Assembly (NCBI GenBank): GCA_947463125.1
Contig: CANHQZ010000002.1
Location: forward strand, 1 to 46,950
Source of the DNA: Flavobacteriales bacterium
GTDB lineage: Bacteria; Bacteroidota; Bacteroidia; NS11-12g; UBA955
Reading direction: 5' to 3'
DNA: 46,950 bases
Shown: in pieces, positions 34,941 to 42,510 of the stretch
Layout of the letters: every line of letters starts with the position of its first letter
How positions within the stretch are numbered: the stretch's first letter is position 1
The notes under the pieces: generated by a model
What the model was told of the DNA's origin: nothing
What the model saw: the letters and a program-made list of their open reading frames with translations, nothing else
Database searches by the model: none
Program-made: the position numbers and the translations under genes

Positions 34941-34973
34941 AAAAAACCCCGACGTCTGAGGTCGGGGTTTTTT
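34941..34973 (-). terminator. Strong rho-independent terminator after the lipoprotein gene
   Basis: A perfect 13-bp stem (34941-34953 with 34961-34973) encloses a seven-base loop; six terminal A-T pairs supply the T tract on either strand. It follows the stop of the minus-strand lipoprotein at 34990 by 16 bases and isolates it from pfkA. Confidence 0.92.
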
Positions 34974-34989
34974 ATGAATCTAATATTGA

Positions 34990-35844
34990 TTAGATGTCGC
35001 CTTTGTATTCAAACTGAATGTAATCCAGGTTGTCGGCGGGAGTATCTTTTACATCGGTAATTTTGATGATGTAAAGACCAAAAGGTACGCTCTGGCCTGA
35101 TTTAACCAGGATTACGTCACCTTTGGTGATATTGGTAACAGTTGTCGCTGCATTGGCAGAGTTGCTCTTCCACAGGTTGTAGATGAACGAGCTGCTGGTT
35201 GCCAGATTGTAGTCGTTGGTAGTAACCTTTACAAACTTGCTTCCGTTGCTGGTTGTCCAAGACTTGCTAAAAATAGCGGTGCTTGGTGTACCGTCAACGA
35301 TGTCTTTTTCGCTGGGAGGATCGGCGCTGTATTTAGGGGCTGATTCGGTAAGGTCATAAGCTCCATTGTATCCGGCAGGACTCTGCATGTTGTAAACGAA
35401 CTGATTCTGCTGAAGACCGATAGCTACTGTAGCGGGGATAATTTCAATGTTAAGGCTCTGCTCAGCAGATGTACCGTTGGCATCGCTTGCCTTTACAGTA
35501 AGTTTCAGTACATCGGCTACACTGCCCTGAACTTTGTAGTTGTAGGTGAAAGTGGCGCCGTTGGCATTAACGGTAGAGTCGAAAATAACTCCGGCAGTTC
35601 CACCGTTGGTGCTAAGAGAAATGGTAACCTTGCTCAGCTTGGAATCGTTGCTTTTTGCAATAACGCCAATTTTCAATACATCATCAACACCGGCCTGGGC
35701 ATCAGCAAAAGTGAAACCAGCTCCGGTTTGGAATGACAAGGTTGGTTTTGGCGCAGTGTCTTCGCCTGAATCACCGCCGTTGCAGGCGGTTAAAAATGCC
35801 AGTACCGGAACGGCAAGGGCAAATAATACGTGCTTCATTTTCAT
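34990..35844 (-). CDS. Putative lipoprotein of unknown function
   Basis: 284 residues from the ATG at 35844; another ATG two codons on, at 35838, is equally possible. Earlier in-frame codons add a non-signal-like segment. The signal peptide ends in the lipobox LTAC, followed by the Gly/Asp/Ser-rich tether GGDSGEDT that in Bacteroidota can direct lipoproteins to the surface. The mature part is beta-rich and threonine/serine-rich, with strand pairs like an Ig-type domain (LKIGVIAKSNDSKLSKVTISL) and a second module near the C-terminus (GDVILVKSGQSVPFGLYIIKI). There are no catalytic motifs. It is monocistronic, with its own terminator. Confidence 0.8.
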   Translation of the reverse strand: MKMKHVLFALAVPVLAFLTACNGGDSGEDTAPKPTLSFQTGAGFTFADAQAGVDDVLKIGVIAKSNDSKLSKVTISLSTNGGTAGVIFDSTVNANGATFTYNYKVQGSVADVLKLTVKASDANGTSAEQSLNIEIIPATVAIGLQQNQFVYNMQSPAGYNGAYDLTESAPKYSADPPSEKDIVDGTPSTAIFSKSWTTSNGSKFVKVTTNDYNLATSSSFIYNLWKSNSANAATTVTNITKGDVILVKSGQSVPFGLYIIKITDVKDTPADNLDYIQFEYKGDI

Positions 35845-36083
35845 ATTTAATTTAAAATTGTTTTCCGCAAAATTCGTAAAAGCCCGCGATATTTCAAACA
35901 AACTTCATCGAAAATATCAATGAGTTCTATTGTGTCAGCAAAATTGCCATATTGTCATACTTTATACCTATTTTAGCGGGTAGGATTGTCAATTCGACGA
36001 ATTTTCGGTTGCTGAAATATTACACAGGCAGATTTTACGTTGGTTTGATGAAATTGGCACATTGGTTGACCTAATTGAAGCAC

Positions 36084-38585
36084 ATGTTTAATTCTAAAGA
36101 ATTGTATTTGGGTATTAATTCCGATATGGACGGAGGGGAAGAGAGTCCTGAGTTTATGCCGTTGTTTTCCAGGCAGGATGAAGAAGAATTCAGAAAAATG
36201 GAGCTTCCTGAGGAAGTGCCTGTATTGACCATCAGAAATACCGTTTTGTTTCCAGGGGTTATTTTTCCGATTACCCTGGGCCGGGATAAATCAATTAAAC
36301 TGGTGAGGGAAGCCGGGAAAAAAGACAAGATTATTGCGGTAGTTGCCCAGAAAAACCCCGAAATAGAAGATCCTGCTCAGGAGGATTTGTATAATATTGG
36401 TACCCTGGCGCACATCATACGTACCATGCGCATGCCCGATGGTACAACCACCCTCATTATCCAGGGAAGAAAGCGCATATCGATTGATGAATACACGCAA
36501 AAAGAACCGTATTTCAAAGCTAAAATCAGCGACTTGCTGGATGAACCGATAACAGAAGATGGAGAATTTGATGCCATTATTCAAAGCATACGGGATATAT
36601 CGGAGAAAATTATAAATCTGGCACCGAATATTCCCACAGAAGCCAACATAGCCATCCGCAACATAGACAGCAATAATTTTCTGGTTCATTTTGTTGCCAG
36701 CAACCTGAATATAGGTGTGGCTGAGAAACAGCAGGTCCTTGCCAATATAAACTCGAGAGACCGTGCCGTGAAGGTACTGGAGATGCTTACCAAGGAACTT
36801 CAGATACTGGAATTAAAAGACGAAATTCAAAACAAGGTTCGTACCGATCTTGATAAACAGCAAAGAGAGTATTTTCTGCACCAGCAAATAAGAGCTATCC
36901 AGGAAGAGCTGGGTGGTGAAACCCCGGATAAGGAAATTCAAAATCTGCGTGAAAAGGGGAATGCCAAAAACTGGTCTAAGGCAGTTCACCAGCATTTCAA
37001 CAAGGAGCTTGATCGTCTGATGCGCGTAAATCCGGCCTCACCGGATTACAGTGTGGGTCTTAATTATGTGCAGTTGATGATTGAATTGCCCTGGGACACT
37101 TACACAACGGATAATTTTGACCTGAAGTTTGCCGAAAAAGTGCTGGATGAGGACCATTTTGGACTGGAAAAGGTAAAAAAGCGCATACTGGAATACCTGG
37201 CTGTTCTGAAACTGAAAGGAGACATGAAAAGTCCGATTATTTGCCTTTACGGACCTCCCGGTGTGGGTAAAACAAGCCTTGGAAAGAGTATTGCGCGTGC
37301 CTTGGGCAGAAAGTATGTGAGAATGAGTCTGGGAGGATTGCATGACGAAAGTGAAATACGCGGACATCGCAAAACGTATATCGGAGCCATGCCCGGCCGG
37401 GTTATACAAAACCTGAAAAAAGTAGGCAGCAGCAATCCGGTTTTTGTGCTGGATGAAATAGATAAAATGGGACGGGATTTCAGGGGAGATCCGGGCAGTG
37501 CCATGCTGGAAGTACTTGATCCTGAGCAAAACAGCACATTTTATGATAACTACCTGGAACTTGATTACGATCTCAGCAAAGTGCTGTTTGTAGCCACAGC
37601 CAATAATCTGGATACTATTCAGCCGGCATTGTTGGATCGAATGGAGATTATTGAGATAAGCGGCTACAGCCTGGAAGAGAAGATTGAAATTGCAAAAAAA
37701 TATCTCATACCCAAGCAGCGAAAAGCACATGGATTAAAGGCGACAGATTTTAAGGTTACCGATAAAGCCCTGGAAATGGTGGTGGAGCAATACACCCGTG
37801 AAAGCGGTGTTCGGGGGCTTGATAAGAAAATTGCATCGCTGGCCCGATCTGCTGCCAAAAGCCTTGCAATGGGAGAGAAGTATACCAAAAACATGGGGCT
37901 GGATGTAGTTCAGGAAATTTTGGGAGCCGAAAAAATGGAACCTGAAGCCTATGAAAACAATCTTATACCCGGTGTGGTTACCGGTCTGGCATGGAGTCCT
38001 ATGGGCGGTTCCGTATTGTTTGTGGAAAGTTCACTCATGCAGGGCAAAGGAAATCTCACCATCACAGGTCAGCTTGGCGATGTAATGAAGGAAAGCGTGA
38101 GCATTGCGCGAACCTTCCTAAAAGCACATTCATCTTACCTGGAGATCGACAACAGGGTGTTTGACCACTGGGATGTTCACGTGCATTTTCCGGCGGGTGC
38201 CATTCCAAAAGACGGACCTTCCGCGGGTATAACCATTTTAACATCTTTGGCCTCGCTGTTTACCCAAAGAAAGGTAAAAAGCCATCTGGCGATGACCGGA
38301 GAAATTACCCTCAGGGGGAAAGTGCTTCCGGTGGGGGGCATCAAGGAGAAAATACTGGCTGCCAAAAGAGCGGGCATTACGGATGTGATTATGTGTGAAG
38401 CCAACCGAAAGGATGTGCAGGAGATTAATGCCGGCTATCTTCAAGATATGAATTTTCATTATGTAAGCAATATGTTACAGGTACTTGATATTGCCTTGCT
38501 GGAAGAATATGCCGATCACCCTCTGGATTTAATGGAACCGGTTAGGAAATCCGCCAAAAAATCAGAGGAAATAATTGTAAAATAA
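36084..38585 (+). CDS. lon: ATP-dependent protease Lon
   Basis: Degrades misfolded and regulatory proteins in the cytoplasm. From the ATG at 36084 (the frame opens at a TTG three codons earlier) it has 833 residues. The order is an N-terminal LAN substrate domain (VPVLTIRNTVLFPGVIFPI), coiled-coil linker, AAA+ module with Walker A GPPGVGKTS and Walker B FVLDEIDKM, sensor segments, and the Ser/Lys protease domain with PKDGPSAGI (catalytic Ser) and KEKILAAKRAG (catalytic Lys). It has an acidic N-terminal extension of about 35 residues. Its stop overlaps the next ATG by one base. Confidence 0.97.
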   Translation: MFNSKELYLGINSDMDGGEESPEFMPLFSRQDEEEFRKMELPEEVPVLTIRNTVLFPGVIFPITLGRDKSIKLVREAGKKDKIIAVVAQKNPEIEDPAQEDLYNIGTLAHIIRTMRMPDGTTTLIIQGRKRISIDEYTQKEPYFKAKISDLLDEPITEDGEFDAIIQSIRDISEKIINLAPNIPTEANIAIRNIDSNNFLVHFVASNLNIGVAEKQQVLANINSRDRAVKVLEMLTKELQILELKDEIQNKVRTDLDKQQREYFLHQQIRAIQEELGGETPDKEIQNLREKGNAKNWSKAVHQHFNKELDRLMRVNPASPDYSVGLNYVQLMIELPWDTYTTDNFDLKFAEKVLDEDHFGLEKVKKRILEYLAVLKLKGDMKSPIICLYGPPGVGKTSLGKSIARALGRKYVRMSLGGLHDESEIRGHRKTYIGAMPGRVIQNLKKVGSSNPVFVLDEIDKMGRDFRGDPGSAMLEVLDPEQNSTFYDNYLELDYDLSKVLFVATANNLDTIQPALLDRMEIIEISGYSLEEKIEIAKKYLIPKQRKAHGLKATDFKVTDKALEMVVEQYTRESGVRGLDKKIASLARSAAKSLAMGEKYTKNMGLDVVQEILGAEKMEPEAYENNLIPGVVTGLAWSPMGGSVLFVESSLMQGKGNLTITGQLGDVMKESVSIARTFLKAHSSYLEIDNRVFDHWDVHVHFPAGAIPKDGPSAGITILTSLASLFTQRKVKSHLAMTGEITLRGKVLPVGGIKEKILAAKRAGITDVIMCEANRKDVQEINAGYLQDMNFHYVSNMLQVLDIALLEEYADHPLDLMEPVRKSAKKSEEIIVK

Positions 38586-38737
38586 TGATAGTAAAAAAAC
38601 TTATATCGTACCTGACCTTCAGAAAACAGGACGGTCCGCAGAGTTCTTACCTGAAGATGATGCACGGAATTAACCGCATCAGTATTCTTATGTTTTTAAT
38701 GGCCATAATTGTTATGCTGGTGCGATTTTGTAAATAA
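38585..38737 (+). CDS. Small single-pass membrane protein (DUF6728-like, 50 residues)
   Basis: 50 residues, starting at an ATG that shares its A with the lon stop (TAATG). The peptide has a basic N-terminal half (MIVKKLISYLTFRKQDG), the segment LKMMHGINRISI and a hydrophobic helix (LMFLMAIIVMLVRF). The MHGINRIS-plus-helix layout matches, as far as I recall, the small Bacteroidota family DUF6728. No function is known to me. Translational coupling to lon and the following membrane metallopeptidase suggests a role in envelope proteostasis, but only by position. Confidence 0.75.
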   Translation: MIVKKLISYLTFRKQDGPQSSYLKMMHGINRISILMFLMAIIVMLVRFCK

Positions 38738-38755
38738 AGAAACGTATTTTGGATT

Positions 38756-39454
38756 ATGTCAGGATATTTCATTCTAACCATCATTATGATGCTCCTGAGT
38801 CTGGCAATTCAGCAGAAACTGAGGAGTAAGTTTAACCATTACAGAAATTTACATCTTTCCAACAGGCTTTCCGGCAAGGAAATTGCCGAGAAAATGTTGC
38901 TTGATCATGGAATCTCGGGTGTGCAGATTATCCAGGTGGAGGGCGAATTAACGGATCATTACAATCCTGTAAACCGAACCGTAAACCTGAGCTGGGAGGT
39001 TTACTATGGCGAAAACGCAGCGGCAGCAGCGGTTGCAGCGCATGAATGCGGACATGCTATACAGCATGCAACTGCCTATTCCATGCTGCAACTTCGCAGC
39101 AAACTGGTTCCCCTGCAGAATATCAGCGCAACCATACTGAATGTGGTGGTTTTCGGTGCGGCATTCATTGGTTTCGGCATCGGTGGCGGTACCCAGCTGA
39201 TACTGGGAATTATTCTGGCATGTTACGCGGTAATTACTTTGTTTGCACTGATAACATTGCCTGTGGAGTTTGATGCAAGTAAAAGAGCGCTGCAGTGGAT
39301 GAAACAACGCAACATGGTTTCACAGTCAGAATTATCAGGCGCGCAGGACAGCCTTAAATGGGCGGCCATGACATATGTAGCTGCGGCAGCCGGAGCCCTG
39401 GTTAATTTACTGTATTTTTTACTGCAGTTTTTGGGTGCGAACAGGGATGATTAA
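38756..39454 (+). CDS. Zinc-dependent membrane metallopeptidase, YugP family
   Basis: 232 residues with three or four hydrophobic helices and the zinc-protease motif HECGHAIQH (about 97-105) on a VAAHE background typical of the YugP/Zn_peptidase_2 family. The conserved NRTVNLS strand precedes it and EFDASKRAL follows, where a third metal ligand of the family lies. The protein should sit in the inner membrane; substrates are unknown. It begins 18 bases after the small membrane protein and overlaps the next gene by eight bases, so all four genes from lon on are likely one transcript. Confidence 0.9.
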   Translation: MSGYFILTIIMMLLSLAIQQKLRSKFNHYRNLHLSNRLSGKEIAEKMLLDHGISGVQIIQVEGELTDHYNPVNRTVNLSWEVYYGENAAAAAVAAHECGHAIQHATAYSMLQLRSKLVPLQNISATILNVVVFGAAFIGFGIGGGTQLILGIILACYAVITLFALITLPVEFDASKRALQWMKQRNMVSQSELSGAQDSLKWAAMTYVAAAAGALVNLLYFLLQFLGANRDD

Positions 39455-40739
39455 ATACATTGGTCTTTTTGCACTGATGGTTTGCCATTCGCTTGCAGAC
39501 CAGAGGGTTCAGTTGCCCCTGAGTGGCAGAGGTATAGACGCAGAATATACCAAAACCATGATGATGGCCAACGTTTTCGAGTTCAGGGGTGATTCGGTTT
39601 CAAATCCGCTGGATTTTGCATCTGCGAAAACAACCGACGCGGTAAAATGGAAGAAAGTGAAGGCACCTGCCATGAGTAAATCCTACAGAAAGGGATTTAC
39701 CTGGGTGTTTAGCGCTGTAAAAACAGATGATTTTTCGGCCAACCATACCTTGCTTCTCATAGAAAATCCGGGTTGGACCGCATACAATACCCTCATCTGG
39801 ACCGACCGAAATCACAATTACGATCTGACTGATGACGGTGAGCCGGATACCATAAAACCCCACAGCAATGCCATTGTTGCCATTGACAATAAGCCCAATG
39901 GTTTTAAAATAATGCTGGAGCATTTTCCCGCATCCCAGTTCAGGCAATTTGCCATAATGAATGACAAAGCCTTGTATCAGCTGCAGGGAAACCGCCTGTT
40001 TGCCGGTACTGAAAACTCTTTTCGCATTCGCAGAATGAATGTGTTGTATGGCACCTGGCAGGCCGGCTCAAAAAGTGTGGCTATTTGCATTAAGGATGTT
40101 AACTGCAACGGAATCTATGGCGATGAAGGGGTAGACGAAGCCATGGTATCCGATGATGGTATTTCTTTTCAAAATTTGCAGGCGTGTATAGTTAAACAAG
40201 GAAAGGCATATCTTGAATGGAACAATGCCGCTTTTTTTATCGATAAAATTCATTCTGATGGCGCATTTATCCAATTTAGGTACGATACCGGTGTGGCTTT
40301 GAAATACATATTAAACAAAGGACAGAAGCTGCCCAGATTCAGGTACGCTGAGCCCACTGCCAAAAACAAAACCCAGAAAAAGAGAATTCGCAAATTCAAA
40401 GGCGAAATGCTGTATTTGTATGTGTGGCACGATCAGGCACCGGAATATATCCAGGACAGTGTGGCCTTGCATGCGCTGGGCAGAATTGGGGGTTCCGGAA
40501 TTAAGATTCTCATGTTAAATTATGGTGCCAGTAGTCAGTATCTTCACAGGTATTCAAAAAAGTATGAAACCAATATCCATCAGGGATTTAGCTCTAATAA
40601 AATAAATGGAAAATTAAAGGTGCGAAAAATACCAACAGGAATTTTGATTAATAAAAAGCAACGTATAATTAATGTAGCTGTGTCCCCCGCAGAAGTCATT
40701 GATTACGTGAGAGAAAGTAAGAATGTACCTGATAAATAG
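39447..40739 (+). CDS. Secreted protein of unknown function with possible degenerate thioredoxin-like C-terminus
   Basis: 430 residues from the ATG at 39447; the frame opens four codons earlier at a GTG. A signal peptide (about 1-17) is followed by a beta-rich region (about 20-310) with acidic Asp/Asn loops (NHNYDLTDDGEPD, DVNCNGIYGDEGVDE) that could bind calcium. The last 110 residues follow the TlpA/thioredoxin outline (GEMLYLYVWHDQAPEY, IKILMLNYGAS, VRKIPTGILINKKQRIINV, EVIDYV), but the CxxC position reads HDQA, so it cannot be a dithiol oxidoreductase. It overlaps the metallopeptidase gene by eight bases. Function unknown; the thioredoxin link is tentative. Confidence 0.7.
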   Translation: MIKYIGLFALMVCHSLADQRVQLPLSGRGIDAEYTKTMMMANVFEFRGDSVSNPLDFASAKTTDAVKWKKVKAPAMSKSYRKGFTWVFSAVKTDDFSANHTLLLIENPGWTAYNTLIWTDRNHNYDLTDDGEPDTIKPHSNAIVAIDNKPNGFKIMLEHFPASQFRQFAIMNDKALYQLQGNRLFAGTENSFRIRRMNVLYGTWQAGSKSVAICIKDVNCNGIYGDEGVDEAMVSDDGISFQNLQACIVKQGKAYLEWNNAAFFIDKIHSDGAFIQFRYDTGVALKYILNKGQKLPRFRYAEPTAKNKTQKKRIRKFKGEMLYLYVWHDQAPEYIQDSVALHALGRIGGSGIKILMLNYGASSQYLHRYSKKYETNIHQGFSSNKINGKLKVRKIPTGILINKKQRIINVAVSPAEVIDYVRESKNVPDK

Positions 40740-40784
40740 GTTTTTTGATTCAAAAACAATAATATTGCATCACAATTCTTAGCT

Positions 40785-41720
40785 ATGAATAAAAATGTTT
40801 TGGCTGCTGTTCTGGGTGTTTTGCTTATTGCATCCATTGGCGGAAATGCCTATTTCTACTCTAAAAAAGGAGAAACAGCAAAGGCAGTTCAGGAAAAATT
40901 GCAGGTTCTGCAAATGAAAGACTCGCTGCAGCGCGAATTACAGCGTATGGAAGATTCGCTTCGTCCATTGCTGTCCAGTTACCAGGAAGAAAATGCCAGG
41001 TTAACCGGTAAAATTGAAGAGCTTGAAGGCCCCAACAACCCCAAAGTAGTAGAGTTGATGGGACAAATAAACTCCCTGCGCGCCATCATCGCCCGCTCAG
41101 GAGTGCCTACAGCTTCTACCAGTGGTGGCAAAACTGCGGCATTGAGCAAAGAAGACCAGAAAAAGCTGGCCGAGTTGAGAAAACAGCTGGAGGAAAAGCA
41201 AAAAGAAATATCTGATTTGATGTCCAAAATTGCGGCTCTTACCAAAGAAGTAGAAACAGAAAAAGCTGGTAAAGTTGCCCTCATCGAGGAAAACGCAGAC
41301 ATGAAAGAGCGTATCAACAAAGGTGCAATCCCACAGTTTGGATCGTTGTTGACCACCGGTATCGGTAAAAAGGGTGATCTTCAGGTTGAGACCACCAAGG
41401 CAAAGGGCGCTGAAAAACTCCGTGTTTCTTTCGATGTTATTGAGAACTCCTTTATCAAAGAGCCTACAGAAGAAGAAGTGACCATCCGTATTATTGGCCC
41501 CGAAGGCGAAGTACTCACTGCAGGAAACAAAGGTTTTGCAGATAAGAGCAGCTTGTTCAGTATCAAACAAACCATCATTTCCGATGGAGAGAAAAACGTT
41601 GTTAAGTGGTACTATCCATCATCAGGCACACTTGCAGGTCAGTTGAAAAAAGGCAAATACAGCACAGAACTCTGGACCAGAGGTTTGCTTAAACAGAAAA
41701 ATACGTTCGAATTGTATTAA
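40785..41720 (+). CDS. Membrane-anchored coiled-coil protein, unknown function
   Basis: 311 residues. A signal-anchor helix (about 4-26) is followed by a long coiled coil (about 30-175, interrupted by a Ser/Thr/Gly linker near 107-117), then a compact beta-rich domain (about 180-311: LRVSFDVIENSFI, VTIRIIGPEGEVL, GKYSTELWTRG). This looks like a periplasmic scaffold or spacer tethered to the inner membrane. A near -7 box (TAATATTG, one mismatch) lies about 18 bases upstream of the ATG, so it probably has its own promoter. A bidirectional terminator follows. I recognise no named family. Confidence 0.78.
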   Translation: MNKNVLAAVLGVLLIASIGGNAYFYSKKGETAKAVQEKLQVLQMKDSLQRELQRMEDSLRPLLSSYQEENARLTGKIEELEGPNNPKVVELMGQINSLRAIIARSGVPTASTSGGKTAALSKEDQKKLAELRKQLEEKQKEISDLMSKIAALTKEVETEKAGKVALIEENADMKERINKGAIPQFGSLLTTGIGKKGDLQVETTKAKGAEKLRVSFDVIENSFIKEPTEEEVTIRIIGPEGEVLTAGNKGFADKSSLFSIKQTIISDGEKNVVKWYYPSSGTLAGQLKKGKYSTELWTRGLLKQKNTFELY

Positions 41721-41741
41721 GCAACTTCCATAATAAATAAG

Positions 41742-41771
41742 AAATCCCCGGCCTACGGTCGGGGATTTTTT
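41742..41771. terminator. Bidirectional terminator shared by convergent genes
   Basis: A 12-bp stem (41742-41753 with 41757-41768, one G-U pair) with loop TAC is flanked by A and T tracts. On the plus strand it ends the coiled-coil gene. On the minus strand it contains the last codons and the TAG (41755-41753) of the next gene, so coding sequence and terminator overlap. Confidence 0.88.
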
Positions 41772-42499
41772 ATGCGTATCAGTTTTAAGTTTCCCAAATT
41801 GCTTTTTAAAATCCAGTCGTCCGGATTATCGGGTTTTTCGCCCGCCGGGATTCGCTGCCCTGTTTGTTTATGTACCAAAAACTGAAGGGGAGGAGTTTCT
41901 GCTATTTTTTCGAAGCCAAGGGTGAAATAGGATTTTCCATCTGTCCACTCTTTATCTGCGTAGGTCATGAGGTGGTTTACCTCATATTCGCGGCAAAACG
42001 TGTTTAGCAATTTATCCAGTCCGCCTGTGATGCGGATTTCTGTTTTGCAGGCATAGCGTGTAAGCTCAGCGCTTTTATAGGTTAGATTTTTAGATGTTTG
42101 AAAGGTTCTGCATTTACTGAACAATCCCACAGAAATTAGCTCATCACGGTAAAAAAGTCCATATTTAAAATACGAATTAACAAAACCGCCCGTATGATAC
42201 TGTTCCAGAAACAGCCTTGAAGTTTCAAGGTCAATGCGTTTCACAGTGCATTGTCTGCCGTGAATCCTATGCGTGTGGCCGGTTAAAGACAACAGGCGGT
42301 TAATAACTGCAGCCTTGCGGTTTTTCCAGATATCCTCATGGAGTACGATGCAATCCGAAACCGGTTCATTATGAACAGTTTGAGCGGCGGGAATAAAAAG
42401 TACATTCAAACCGGAATTGTGTCGGAAGATCATTTGCATTGAATCAAATTCAAAACCCATTTCAAACAGGTTTTGGGTAATATCCTGCAAATGAGACAT
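41753..42499 (-). CDS. Protein resembling the accessory domain of Hef-type homing endonucleases
   Basis: 248 residues, no signal peptide. The central part reads like the DNA-associated domain fused to phage Hef-type homing endonucleases: FLEQYHTGGF, YFKYGLFYRDELISVGLFSK, ELTRYACKTEIRITGGLDKLL, LMTYADKEWTDGKSYFTLGF and PPLQFLVHK. No nuclease motif (GIY-YIG, HNH, Vsr) is present, so it is either a chromosomal stand-alone member or a remnant put to another use. The fold also recalls acyltransferases of the GNAT type. It lies 11 bases after the RND pump gene and its stop is inside the terminator hairpin. The assignment is by pattern memory only. Confidence 0.6.
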   Translation of the reverse strand: MSHLQDITQNLFEMGFEFDSMQMIFRHNSGLNVLFIPAAQTVHNEPVSDCIVLHEDIWKNRKAAVINRLLSLTGHTHRIHGRQCTVKRIDLETSRLFLEQYHTGGFVNSYFKYGLFYRDELISVGLFSKCRTFQTSKNLTYKSAELTRYACKTEIRITGGLDKLLNTFCREYEVNHLMTYADKEWTDGKSYFTLGFEKIAETPPLQFLVHKQTGQRIPAGEKPDNPDDWILKSNLGNLKLIRIKNPRP

Positions 42500-42510
42500 A
42501 TCCGGGCCCG

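Noticed and set aside
37038-37730. 230-codon open frame antisense to lon
   Set aside because: It lies opposite the AAA+ module of lon, whose motifs are complete.
40740-40757. A/T stem (GTTTTT...AAAAAC) after the gene ending at 40739
   Set aside because: The six-base A/T stem is too weak to call a terminator.
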